Assembly: GCF_002001205.1 (NCBI RefSeq)
Contig: NZ_MUNZ01000116.1
Location: forward strand, 1 to 64,000
Direction of reading: 5' to 3'
DNA from: Hydrogenophaga sp. A37
GTDB lineage: Bacteria; Pseudomonadota; Gammaproteobacteria; Burkholderiales; Burkholderiaceae_C
Length of the DNA stretch: 64,000 nucleotides
In this document: piece after piece, positions 53,476 through 64,000 of the stretch
Numbering within the stretch: the first letter of the stretch is position 1
Layout: every line of letters begins with the position of its first letter
Translations under genes and position numbers: made by a program
The notes under the pieces: generated by a model
The model's database searches: none
Told to the model about the DNA's origin: nothing
The model's input: the letters and a program-made list of their open reading frames with translations, nothing else

Positions 53476-54435
53476 TCAACGCACTCCTTTGCGGGACATC
53501 TGGTCGGTCAGCACGGCAAGGATGACGAGCACACCGGTCACAAGAATTTGATAGACAGAGGACACGCCCATGAGCGTCAGGCCGTTGCGGAACACGCCCA
53601 CGATCAGGGCGCCCACCAGGGTGCCGAGGATGATGCCGCGACCGCCAAACAGGCTGGTGCCGCCCAGCACCACGGCGGTGATGGCGTCGAGGTTTTCGGT
53701 CTGCCCGGCGTTGGGGTCACCGGCGCCGATGCGGGCCACGGAGAGCAGCGAGGCCAGGCCGTAGAACACGCCGGCCAGTGCGTACACGCCCAGCAGCACC
53801 TTGTCGGTGGAGATGCCGGTGAGGCGCGTGGCCTCGGGGCTGTTGCCCACGGCGTAGATGTGGCGGCCCGGCGCGGTCTCGCGCAGGAACAGCCAGGTGA
53901 TCAGGTAGAGCGCGAGCATCAGCACCACGCCGTAGAGGATGTTGGTCTGGCCGATGCGGAACGAGTTGCCCAGCCAGGTCATGCCCTCGGACACATCGGT
54001 GATGGTCTGTGAGCCCGAGTACAGCTGGGTGATGGCGAAGGCGATGTTCAGCGTGCCCAGCGTGACGATGAAGGGCGGCAGCTTGGCCTTGGTGACCAGC
54101 AGGCCGTTGACCAGGCCAAACAGCGTGGTGGCACCAATGCCCAGCGCGATGGCGACGGGGGCTGACAAACCGAAGTCGGCGCCCATCTTGGTCATGACGA
54201 TGGAGCCCAGCGCCATGATCATGCCGCACGACAAATCGATGCCGGCGGTCAGGATGATCAGTGTCTGGCCGATGGCGATGGTGCCCACCACCATCACCTG
54301 CTGCATGATCAGCGAGAAGTTCTGCAACGAGAGGAAGCGGTCGCTCTGCGTCGAAAAGAAAATGCAGGCACCGAGCAGGGCGATGAACGGCCCGAGGGTG
54401 CCCATGGGCGGAAGTTTGGCTTTGATGGCATTCAT
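53476..54435 (-). CDS. frcC: sugar ABC permease (FrcC-like)
   Basis: A 319-aa BPD_transp_2 (RbsC/AraH-type) permease with about 8-10 helices. Marks include TIAIGQTLIILTAGIDLSCGM, VNGLLVTKAKLPPFIVTLGTL, YAVGNSPEATRLTGIS and LDAITAVVLGGTSLFGG. ATG 54435 (MNAIKAKL) was chosen over 54486, because the extra 17 residues are not typical. A repeat-filled gap of 269 bp separates it from frcB. Confidence 0.88.
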   Translation of the reverse strand: MNAIKAKLPPMGTLGPFIALLGACIFFSTQSDRFLSLQNFSLIMQQVMVVGTIAIGQTLIILTAGIDLSCGMIMALGSIVMTKMGADFGLSAPVAIALGIGATTLFGLVNGLLVTKAKLPPFIVTLGTLNIAFAITQLYSGSQTITDVSEGMTWLGNSFRIGQTNILYGVVLMLALYLITWLFLRETAPGRHIYAVGNSPEATRLTGISTDKVLLGVYALAGVFYGLASLLSVARIGAGDPNAGQTENLDAITAVVLGGTSLFGGRGIILGTLVGALIVGVFRNGLTLMGVSSVYQILVTGVLVILAVLTDQMSRKGVR

Positions 54436-54549
54436 GGCGGTGGCCCGTCCAATCAGAGAAGAAGGAGTTGCAACCACCGCCCGCAAGGGCAGGTGAGCTG
54501 CAAACGGAGTGCCTGTCTGACGCAGGCTCTCTCAGTCAAATGAATCTCA

Positions 54550-54704
54550 AGAAGCGGTCAAGGCGAAAGTCGCCAAGCGAAGCGAGGCGATACCCACCAA
54601 GGGCACCCAGGGTCCGGCTCCGCCGGCCCTATGGTGCCGTCCCCCCTCCAAGCGCCGAAGGCGCGCCAGAGAGGGGGGAAGCCGCAAAGCGGCGCAGGGG
54701 GGAG
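54550..54704. repeat. intergenic palindromic repeats between frcC and frcB
   Basis: Hairpins GCGAAGCGAGGCG, CCGGCTCCGCCGG and AGCGCCGAAGGCGC, then GCCGCAAAGCGGC flanked by CCCCCCTC/GAGGGGGG tracts. The stems would form in the frcB-frcC transcript and may favour a higher level of the binding protein by mRNA processing. Confidence 0.6.
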
Positions 54705-55709
54705 TTACTTGTTCCCCCAGCACAGGTCCGTGCCCATCTTCACGTCCTTGCTGTCCACACCCTTGACGGCTTTGGCAGCGATCAGGGTCACGCCGGTGTC
54801 GACGTAGCCGCTGACCTTCTTGCCGGTCTTGGCGTATTCCACACCAGCGGCCACACCCATCGAAGCCATCTTCAGCGGGTACTGCTGCGAGGTGGCGGTG
54901 ATCACGCCAGCGCCCACGTCCTTGATGCCGGCGCAGCCGCCGTCCACCGAGACGATGACCACGTCTTTTTCCTTGCCGGCGGCCTTCAGTGCCTTGTAGG
55001 CACCGGCGGCGGCGGGTTCGTTGATCGTGTAGACCAGGTTGATGCCGGGGTTCTTCTGCAGGCAGTTTTCCATGCCGGTCTGGCCCTTGGCGGCGTCACC
55101 GAAGCTGTCGGCCATGCAGGCCACGCCGGCCTTGGCGCCGCCCAGGTCGTTGCTCTTGGCGTCCGGTGCGGTCAGGCCAAAGCCCTTCAGGAAACCGTTG
55201 TGGCGCTGGGCGCCCACCGGGTGGCCGGGGAACAGGTCGAGCGTGGCGATGACCGGCTTCTTGCCGGCCATGGCGACCTTCGCGTATTCGCCGATCAGCA
55301 CGCCGGCCTTGTAGTTGTCGGTGGCGAACAGGGCGTCCACGGCGGTGGCCGGGTCGGTCGGGCTGTCGAGGGCGATGACCATCACGCCAGCGGCTTGCGC
55401 CTTCTTGATGGCGGGGATGATGGCCTTGGCGTCGCTCGGGGTGATCAAAATGGTCTTGGCGCCAGCGGCGATCATGTTTTCCATCGCGGTCACCTGGCCG
55501 GCGTTGTCGCCGTCGGTCTTGCCGGCAGCGGCGATCAGCTTGGCACCCAGCTTTTTGGCTTCGGCGTCAGCGCCTTCCTTCATCTTCACGAAGAAGGGGT
55601 TGGACTCGGTCTTGGTGATCAGGCCGATCACGGGTTGGGCCTGAGCGGCGGCGGCGCCCACGGCCAGGGTCAGGGCGGTGAACACGAAGGTGGAAGCGAT
55701 TTTTTTCAC
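54705..55709 (-). CDS. frcB: fructose-type ABC substrate-binding protein
   Basis: A 334-aa periplasmic protein with a Sec signal (MKKIASTFVFTALTLAVGAAAAQA). The Peripla_BP_4 fold begins QPVIGLITKTESNPFFVKM, then AGAKTILITPSDAKA and VVIVSVDGGCAGI. Similar to FrcB/RbsB; the specific sugar is inferred from the operon with a PfkB kinase and the Entner-Doudoroff genes. It faces the kinase gene across a 143-bp operator region. Confidence 0.85.
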   Translation of the reverse strand: MKKIASTFVFTALTLAVGAAAAQAQPVIGLITKTESNPFFVKMKEGADAEAKKLGAKLIAAAGKTDGDNAGQVTAMENMIAAGAKTILITPSDAKAIIPAIKKAQAAGVMVIALDSPTDPATAVDALFATDNYKAGVLIGEYAKVAMAGKKPVIATLDLFPGHPVGAQRHNGFLKGFGLTAPDAKSNDLGGAKAGVACMADSFGDAAKGQTGMENCLQKNPGINLVYTINEPAAAGAYKALKAAGKEKDVVIVSVDGGCAGIKDVGAGVITATSQQYPLKMASMGVAAGVEYAKTGKKVSGYVDTGVTLIAAKAVKGVDSKDVKMGTDLCWGNK

Positions 55710-55808
55710 AGGTGTCTCCTCAGGAGGATGGATGAAGGACCGACGGATGGATGTGGCGCTCTGCAGTCAGGGCCTTCGGGTTTTCACGAAGATGGCTGCG
55801 GAGTGCCT

Positions 55809-55840
55809 GAACTATAGTTCGAACACATTTAATAAATCAA
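55809..55840. promoter_or_regulatory. frcB promoter and palindromic operator
   Basis: A perfect 12-bp palindrome GAACTATAGTTC (55809-55820) contains the -10 of a minus-strand promoter (TATAGT, complement of 55811-55816). Its -35 is TTGATT (complement of 55835-55840) with an 18-nt spacer. A second small repeat TAAATC-N5-GATTTA follows to the right. The site lies between frcB and the kinase gene and is a likely ROK-regulator target. Confidence 0.6.
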
Positions 55841-55852
55841 CTGGATTTAGTT

Positions 55853-56872
55853 ATGGTTTTCCCTAAGACGACAACACACGTTCCTGTTCAGGTCGCCACC
55901 GCGGGCGAGGCCCTGATCGACATGATCACGGAGGCCGATGACCGCCTGCGCCCTTGCGCTGGCGGCGCCGTCTACAACCTCACCCGCGCGCTCGGGCTGC
56001 AGGGTGTGGGCACGCTCTACCTCAACCCGCTCTCGCGCGACCGCTTCGGCCGACGGATGGCCGAGGCCATCGTTGAAGCCGGCGTGACCCTGGCACGCCC
56101 CGCTCCGGTGCACCAGCCCACCTCGCTCGCCCTGGTCAGTCTGGACGCCGAGGGCAAGGCCAGCTACAGCTTCTACCGTGAGGGCGTGGCCGACCGCGAC
56201 GTCAGCGCTGCCGACATGACGGCCCAATGCGCGGCGCAGCCGCAGCTCTCGGTGATCGCCACCGGTTGCCTGGCGCTGGTGGCCGAAGACAGCGACAAAT
56301 ACCTGCCCTGGCTGCAGGCGCAGCGCGCGGCGGGCCGCCTGGTGGTGGTGGACGCCAACCTGCGCCCTGCCATCGTCCCCGACATGGCGGCCTACCAGGC
56401 CAGCGTGATGGCCGCACTGGGCGAAGCCCACATCGTCAAGGTCAGCGACGACGACCTCGCCACGCTGGGCTTCACCCACGCCGACCCGCTGGTCGCCGCC
56501 CGCGAGCTGATGGCAAAAACGCCCGCGCGCTGGCTGGCGCTCACGCTGGGCGCCAAGGGTGCGGTGATCCTGAACCGCGACGGCAGCGGCTGGCACGGCG
56601 CTGAGTCGGTGCCGGTCACGGTGGCCGACACCGTGGGCGCGGGCGACAGCTTCCTCGCCGGCATGCTGGTCGCACTGCTGCAGCGCCCGGCGATGCAGGC
56701 CGCGCGCACCGCCGCAGACTTGAACCTCGATGCCGCCGACGTGCAGCACGTCCTCGGCCACGCCATCGCCAGCGCCAGCCTGTGCGTCATGGAAACCGGC
56801 TGCGTGCCGCCCAGCCTGGCCCAGGCGCAGGCCCGCGTGGCCAGCGCCCGGCCGGTGTTCCGGGCCATCTGA
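55853..56872 (+). CDS. PfkB-family sugar kinase (fructokinase-like)
   Basis: A 339-aa kinase: N-terminal AGEALIDMI and GGAVYNLTRAL (substrate site), VDANLRPAI and the ATP/catalytic motif DTVGAGDSFLAGML. Typical of fructokinases (FrcK/ScrK) that phosphorylate fructose at C6, feeding pgi. It is divergent from frcB and its ATG at 55853 is 12 nt past the operator. It has no strong ribosome site, so translation could be modest. Confidence 0.85.
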   Translation: MVFPKTTTHVPVQVATAGEALIDMITEADDRLRPCAGGAVYNLTRALGLQGVGTLYLNPLSRDRFGRRMAEAIVEAGVTLARPAPVHQPTSLALVSLDAEGKASYSFYREGVADRDVSAADMTAQCAAQPQLSVIATGCLALVAEDSDKYLPWLQAQRAAGRLVVVDANLRPAIVPDMAAYQASVMAALGEAHIVKVSDDDLATLGFTHADPLVAARELMAKTPARWLALTLGAKGAVILNRDGSGWHGAESVPVTVADTVGAGDSFLAGMLVALLQRPAMQAARTAADLNLDAADVQHVLGHAIASASLCVMETGCVPPSLAQAQARVASARPVFRAI

Positions 56873-56932
56873 GGCAAGGTGCCGCGCCCTTGCACGGTGC
56901 TTGCATGCAGACGATGCGAATTGGGAACCAGC

Positions 56933-56979
56933 GTGTAACTTGATTACACTATCATCGCCAAAACAACGTAACTTTATTA
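56933..56979 (+). promoter_or_regulatory. HexR-like tandem operator before zwf
   Basis: GTGTAA-N5-TTACAC (56933-56949) is a perfect palindrome matching the TGTAA-N5-TTACA layout of HexR/RpiR sites. A second, weaker copy GTAACTTTATTA (56968-56979) starts 33-34 bp later, about three helical turns. A promoter-like TTGGGA (56921-56926) and TACACT (56945-56950), 18 nt apart, overlaps the first site. zwf begins 5 nt after the second. Confidence 0.6.
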
Positions 56980-56984
56980 GACCC

Positions 56985-58460
<1,476 letters not shown>

Positions 58461-58474
58461 ACCGCCTGCGGGGG

Positions 58475-58609
58475 CCCTCACCCCAACCCTCTCCCGCGAG
58501 CGGGAGAGGGGGCAAGACCTGCCGACGCGACGGGCCGTTGCTCCCACGCCCTCCGGGAAGAGGGGGCTTCAACTCCCTCGCCCCTCTGGGGAGAGGGTTG
58601 GGGTGAGGG
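58475..58609. repeat. long inverted repeat between zwf and pgl
   Basis: A perfect 21-bp inverted repeat: CCCTCACCCCAACCCTCTCCC (58475-58495) and its complement at 58589-58609, with internal GCGAGCGGGAGAGG-like hairpins. This is a widespread REP-like sequence type. It would form a stable stem in the mRNA between zwf and pgl; about 190 bp without a gene, nothing else seen. Confidence 0.75.
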
Positions 58610-58649
58610 GCAGGCCCGCCAACAGCGCCCTTTAACGCGAACATCTCAA

Positions 58650-59351
58650 ATGACCACCCCCCAGTTGACCGAACATCCCAACGCCACACCCGCCGCCATC
58701 GCCGCGCACATCGCCAACGCGCTGCGCAGCGCCATCGCCACGCGCGGACAGGCGAGCCTCGCGGTCTCGGGCGGCAAGTCGCCCATCCCCATGTTTGAGG
58801 CGCTGCGCGAGCAAGACCTGGACTGGTCGAAAGTGACCATCGTGTTGGTGGACGAGCGCGTGGTCCCGCGCGACCACGCCGACAGCAACACCGCCCTGGT
58901 CGCCCGTCACCTGCTGCAGGGCAAGGCCTCCGCAGCCCACTTCCTGCTGTTCTTCCGCGAACTCGCGCCGACCTACAACGCCGAGGTGCTGGACGCGCTG
59001 GTGATCGATGCCAGCGAACGCATCGCCGCCCTGCCCTGGCCGCTGGACGTGGCCGTGCTCGGCATGGGCGAAGACGCGCACACCGCATCGTTGTTCCCCG
59101 GCGCGCCAGGTTTTGCCCGCGCCATCGCCACCGACGAGCGCCTGGCCTGGGTGGTACCCGACACCGCGCCGCATGCCCGCCTGACATTCACCCTCAGCGC
59201 CCTGCTCGCCGCGCGCGAGCTGGTGCTGTCCATTTCGGGCGAGAGCAAGCTCGCCGTCTACGGCCGCGCCGCAGAAAAGGCCGACGTGGCCCTGCCGATT
59301 TCACTGGTACTGAACCAGACACAAACTCCCATCAGCATCTGGATCAGCTGA
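58650..59351 (+). CDS. pgl: 6-phosphogluconolactonase
   Basis: A 233-aa lactonase of the DevB/SOL type that opens 6-phosphogluconolactone. Marks are [35 protein letters not shown] and [16 protein letters not shown], the last carrying the catalytic His. Length normal. Sits behind the inverted repeat after zwf and 14 nt before edd. Confidence 0.93.
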   Translation: MTTPQLTEHPNATPAAIAAHIANALRSAIATRGQASLAVSGGKSPIPMFEALREQDLDWSKVTIVLVDERVVPRDHADSNTALVARHLLQGKASAAHFLLFFRELAPTYNAEVLDALVIDASERIAALPWPLDVAVLGMGEDAHTASLFPGAPGFARAIATDERLAWVVPDTAPHARLTFTLSALLAARELVLSISGESKLAVYGRAAEKADVALPISLVLNQTQTPISIWIS

Positions 59352-59365
59352 ACAGGAACCCCGAC

Positions 59366-61201
<1,836 letters not shown>

Positions 61202-61214
61202 ACTGGACACACCC

Positions 61215-61850
61215 ATGACCACCACCTGCTTCACCCGCCCCGCTTTCACCTCCCGCGTCGTCCCTGTCATCGTGCTCACCGACCCGGCCCACGCCGTGCC
61301 GCTGGCCCACGCGCTGCTCGAAGGCGGCATCGACGTGATGGAGATCACCCTGCGTTCCGACGCCGCGCTCGCTTCCATCGAAGCCGTGGCCAAGGCCGTG
61401 CCGCAGATGCACCTGGGCGCGGGCACGGTGACCCGCGTGGCCGAGGTGCAGCGCGTCATCGACGCCGGCGCCACCTTCGCGCTCTCACCCGGCGCGACCG
61501 ATGCGCTGGTCGAAGCGGTCAAGGCCGCCAAGCTGCCCTTCATCCCCGGCGTGATGACGCCCGGCGAGGTGATGCACCGCCGCGAGCAGGGCTTCTCGCT
61601 CATGAAACTGTTCCCGGCCCAGCAGGCCGGCGGCCTGGGCATGCTCAAGGCGCTGGGCGCACCGATCCCGGACGTTCAGTTCTGCCCCACTGGCGGCGTG
61701 AGCCCCGAGAACCTGAAAGACTTTCTGAAGCTGCCCAACGTGGCCATGGCCGGTGGCAGCTGGCTCACGCCGGCCGACGCATTGAAGGCGGGCGACTGGG
61801 CCAAAATCACTCAGTTGGCCCGCGAAGCCACGGCACTGGCGGCAAGCTGA
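61215..61850 (+). CDS. eda: KDPG/KHG aldolase
   Basis: A 211-aa class I aldolase that splits KDPG into pyruvate and glyceraldehyde 3-phosphate. The Schiff-base Lys is in FSLMKLFPAQ, the catalytic Glu in VMEITLRS; GAGTV and TGGVSPEN bind phosphate. ATG 61215 follows edd by 13 nt. Complete and of normal length. Confidence 0.94.
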   Translation: MTTTCFTRPAFTSRVVPVIVLTDPAHAVPLAHALLEGGIDVMEITLRSDAALASIEAVAKAVPQMHLGAGTVTRVAEVQRVIDAGATFALSPGATDALVEAVKAAKLPFIPGVMTPGEVMHRREQGFSLMKLFPAQQAGGLGMLKALGAPIPDVQFCPTGGVSPENLKDFLKLPNVAMAGGSWLTPADALKAGDWAKITQLAREATALAAS

Positions 61851-61935
61851 TACCCCCCTGCGCCGCTTCGCGTCACCCCCCCAGGGGGCGATGCCAGCGG
61901 CCCGGCGAAGCCGGTTCCGCGGCATCCTGGCCTCG
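61851..61935. repeat. intergenic palindromic repeat
   Basis: The CCCCCTGCGCCGCTTCGCG and CCCCCCAGGGGGC stems, then CCCGGCGAAGCCGG, as in the other copies, between eda and pgi. It may end the eda transcript or protect it. Confidence 0.65.
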
Positions 61936-61992
61936 CCCGCGTCGGCACGGCCAATGCCCATGACACACTCTGAACCTCCGGAAGGACGTCAC

Positions 61993-63591
61993 ATGTCGAA
62001 CACCCCCGTTTCCCCCACTACCCTCCCCGCCTGGCAACAGCTCGCCACGCTCGCCGCCGCGCCCCAGCCCCACCTTCGCGAGCGCCTGGTCCAACCCGGC
62101 CGCGAAACCCTTCAAGCCGCCGCCGACGGCACCGGCATCCGTGTGGACTTCACCCGCCAAGCCTTCGACGGCGCCATCTGGTCAGCCCTGATGTCGCTCG
62201 CGAAAGAAGCTTGCGTCGAAGCGCAGCGCGACGCCATGTTCCGTGGCGACGTGATCAACACCAGCGAACAGCGCGCGGTGCTGCACACGGCCCTGCGCGG
62301 CACACCCGGCGCCACCGGCAGCGATGCGCCCTGGGGCGACGCCATCCAGCAGCAAGTTCAGGCTGAGCTGGACCGCGTCTGTGCCTTCGCCGACCGCGTG
62401 CGCGCAGGTGAGGTCAAAGGCAGCACCGGCCTGGCCATCACCGACGTGGTGAACATCGGCATTGGCGGCTCAGATCTCGGCCCGCGCATGGCGGCCGACG
62501 CATTGGCCCCTCTCTGCAGCGACGGCAAAACCGGCGTGCGCGTGCACTTCGTCAGCAACCCCGACGCCTGGGCGCTGCACAGCACGCTGCGCGGCCTGAA
62601 CCCGCTCACCACGCTGATCATCGTGGCCAGCAAGACCTTCACCACGCAGGAAACCATGACCAACGCCGCCTCCGCGCGGCGCTGGCTGCAAGACGCTGGC
62701 ATCGAAGGCACCGCACAAAGCCCGCACCTGGTCGCCATCACCGCCGCGCCGCAGAAATCGGGCGCCGCCGGCTACCCCACCGATCACACCTTCACCTTCT
62801 GGGACTGGGTCGGTGGCCGCTACTCCATCTGGTCCGCGCTCGGTCTGCCGCTGGCCGTGGCCATCGGCTCGAAAGCCTTCCGCGAATTCCTGGTCGGCGG
62901 CCAGGCCATGGACGCACATTTCCGCAGCGCGCCGCTGGCGCAGAACCTGCCCGTCATCCTCGCCATGAGCGGCGTGTGGAACCGCAACTTCCTGCACTGC
63001 CCCACCCAGCTGCTGTCCACCTACCCCAGCCGCCTGGTGCGCTTCGCGCCCTTCGTGCAGCAGATGGACATGGAAAGCAACGGCAAGCGCATCCGCAAGG
63101 ACGGCCAGCCCTGCGACACCGACACCGGCCCCATCGTCTGGGGCGGCCTCGGCATCGATGGGCAACACGCCTACTTCCAGCTGCTGCACCAGGGCACGCA
63201 CCGCGTGCCGGTGGAATTTGTCGGCGTCGAAACCGAAGACACACCCCTGCCACTGGCCGCAGAGCACCACCGCGTCGTCAACCTCAACCTGCGCGCGCAA
63301 GCCCAGGCCCTGGCCCTGGGTCGCGACGAAGCCGCCACCCTGCAAGCGCTCATGGCCGAAGGCCTGAGCGCCGAGCAGGCCGAGGTGTTCGTGAGCCAGC
63401 GCAGCTTCAAGGGCGACGTGCCCAGCAGCACCGTCTGGCTCGACACCCTCACCCCGCACCGCCTCGGCGCGCTGATCGCCCTGTACGAACACAAGGTGTT
63501 CGTACAAGCCGCCATCTGGGGCATCAACGCCTACGACCAATGGGGTGTGGAATTGGGCAAAACCATGGCCAAGCAAATGGAGAAGCAATGA
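61993..63591 (+). CDS. pgi: glucose-6-phosphate isomerase
   Basis: A 532-aa isomerase interconverting fructose and glucose 6-phosphates. Visible family stretches include [51 protein letters not shown] and [20 protein letters not shown] 61993 with GGAAGG upstream; the frame opens earlier through the repeat. In this module it would return the fructokinase product to zwf. Confidence 0.95.
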   Translation: MSNTPVSPTTLPAWQQLATLAAAPQPHLRERLVQPGRETLQAAADGTGIRVDFTRQAFDGAIWSALMSLAKEACVEAQRDAMFRGDVINTSEQRAVLHTALRGTPGATGSDAPWGDAIQQQVQAELDRVCAFADRVRAGEVKGSTGLAITDVVNIGIGGSDLGPRMAADALAPLCSDGKTGVRVHFVSNPDAWALHSTLRGLNPLTTLIIVASKTFTTQETMTNAASARRWLQDAGIEGTAQSPHLVAITAAPQKSGAAGYPTDHTFTFWDWVGGRYSIWSALGLPLAVAIGSKAFREFLVGGQAMDAHFRSAPLAQNLPVILAMSGVWNRNFLHCPTQLLSTYPSRLVRFAPFVQQMDMESNGKRIRKDGQPCDTDTGPIVWGGLGIDGQHAYFQLLHQGTHRVPVEFVGVETEDTPLPLAAEHHRVVNLNLRAQAQALALGRDEAATLQALMAEGLSAEQAEVFVSQRSFKGDVPSSTVWLDTLTPHRLGALIALYEHKVFVQAAIWGINAYDQWGVELGKTMAKQMEKQ

Positions 63592-63596
63592 CCCCC

Positions 63597-63678
63597 ACGC
63601 TCCGCCGCTGCGCGGGTCGCTGCCCCCCCAAGGGGGCTGATCCGGCTTGGGGCGGCCCGGCGCCGGATCGCCGCAGGA
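63597..63678. repeat. intergenic palindromic repeat
   Basis: CCGCCGCTGCGCGG-like and CCCCCCCAAGGGGGC stems plus a CCGGCGCCGG palindrome, the dispersed element between pgi and mgsA. Confidence 0.6.
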
Positions 63679-63686
63679 TGACCCCC

Positions 63687-64000
63687 ATGCGCATCGCCCT
63701 CGTCGCCCACAACAAGAAGAAGGACGCCATCGTCACCCTCGCCACCGAGTTCGCGGCCCTGCTCCAGCAACACACGCTCATGGCCACCGGCACCACCGGC
63801 GGGCGCCTTCAATCCGAAGTCGGGTTGACCGTGGAATGCCTGCTCAGCGGTCCGCTCGGCGGCGACTTGCAGATCGGCGCGCGGCTCTCCGTGGGCGAGG
63901 TGGACTGCGTGATCTTCCTGCGCGACCCCATGACCGCCCAGCCCCACGAACCCGACATCAGCGCGCTGCTGCGCGCCTGTGATGTGCACAACGTGCCGTG
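63687..64000 (+). CDS. mgsA: methylglyoxal synthase, N-terminal part
   Basis: The frame runs off the window. It starts [16 protein letters not shown], the classical MgsA opening, then [14 protein letters not shown] and [29 protein letters not shown], which contain the phosphate loop (TGTTG) and catalytic Asp region. The enzyme makes methylglyoxal from dihydroxyacetone phosphate under phosphate limitation. ATG 63687 preferred: AGGA lies 9 nt before it; an ATG at 63678 overlaps that site. Confidence 0.9.
   Translation, partial: MRIALVAHNKKKDAIVTLATEFAALLQQHTLMATGTTGGRLQSEVGLTVECLLSGPLGGDLQIGARLSVGEVDCVIFLRDPMTAQPHEPDISALLRACDVHNVP

Noticed and set aside
52206-53525. 439-codon plus-strand frame opposite frcA and fucU.
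   Set aside because: Overlaps two well-supported genes, is His/Gln/Ala/Asp-rich and lacks motifs.

Overview
The window looks like a chromosome segment of a high-GC betaproteobacterium of the Comamonadaceae type (Hydrogenophaga/Acidovorax-like). This is an inference from gene content: a DUF2782 gene next to an APH-type homoserine kinase, a BPSS1780-family membrane protein, a small single-porin gene of the Gram-negative porin type, a Vmh-type MBL hydrolase, and GC-rich palindromic intergenic repeats. Coding density is high and genes lie in short operons on both strands. I see no prophage, CRISPR array or rRNA operon. There is one tRNA, tRNA-Ala(CGC), and one insertion sequence (IS110 family).

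Layout. 1-2.8 kb: tail of a DUF2782 gene, thrB, a membrane protein and a FecR-domain protein. 2.8-16.2 kb: a lipid- and phosphate-flavoured block. It holds a GT4 glycosyltransferase, an Mpo1-like membrane protein, a membrane-anchored class III aminotransferase, a phosphatidylserine decarboxylase, an MGDG-synthase-like glycosyltransferase, a secreted glycerophosphodiesterase, an M14 carboxypeptidase, an alpha/beta hydrolase, a 98-aa protein, a secreted phytase/esterase-like protein and a porin. Several intergenic gaps here carry 11-bp-spaced TCA direct repeats resembling PhoB boxes, so I suggest a phosphate-starvation membrane-remodelling island. 16.3-24.7 kb: uvrD, guaC, a GntR-controlled hydrolase/dehydrogenase locus, a MotA/MotB-like pair and the tRNA. 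24.7-33.6 kb: redox and metallo-hydrolase genes with LysR and MarR regulators, a siderophore-interacting reductase, an Mla-like permease/MCE/lipoprotein set without its ATPase, and an acyl-CoA synthetase. 33.6-36.8 kb: a CYTH-CHAD protein and the IS110 element. 36.8-50.8 kb: housekeeping genes (queG, tsaE, N-acetylmuramoyl-L-alanine amidase, dedA, mutL, miaA) mixed with an ABC-2 exporter, a lipoprotein hydrolase, an MFS pump and an unpaired LolD-type ATPase. 50.9-64 kb: a fructose-to-Entner-Doudoroff module.

The last module is coherent. A fructose-type ABC importer (frcB, frcC, frcA) with a FucU/RbsD mutarotase and a ROK regulator faces a PfkB sugar kinase. The following genes, zwf-pgl-edd-eda-pgi, would convert fructose 6-phosphate through glucose 6-phosphate and 6-phosphogluconate to pyruvate and glyceraldehyde 3-phosphate. 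Two HexR-like palindromic sites precede zwf, and methylglyoxal synthase begins at the window edge.

GC-rich palindromic repeats fill many gene gaps (19.96-20.16, 29.98-30.02, 40.56-40.62, 47.54-47.62, 50.79-50.90, 54.55-54.70, 61.85-61.93 and 63.60-63.68 kb). One copy is read through as the N-terminus of a lipoprotein gene.
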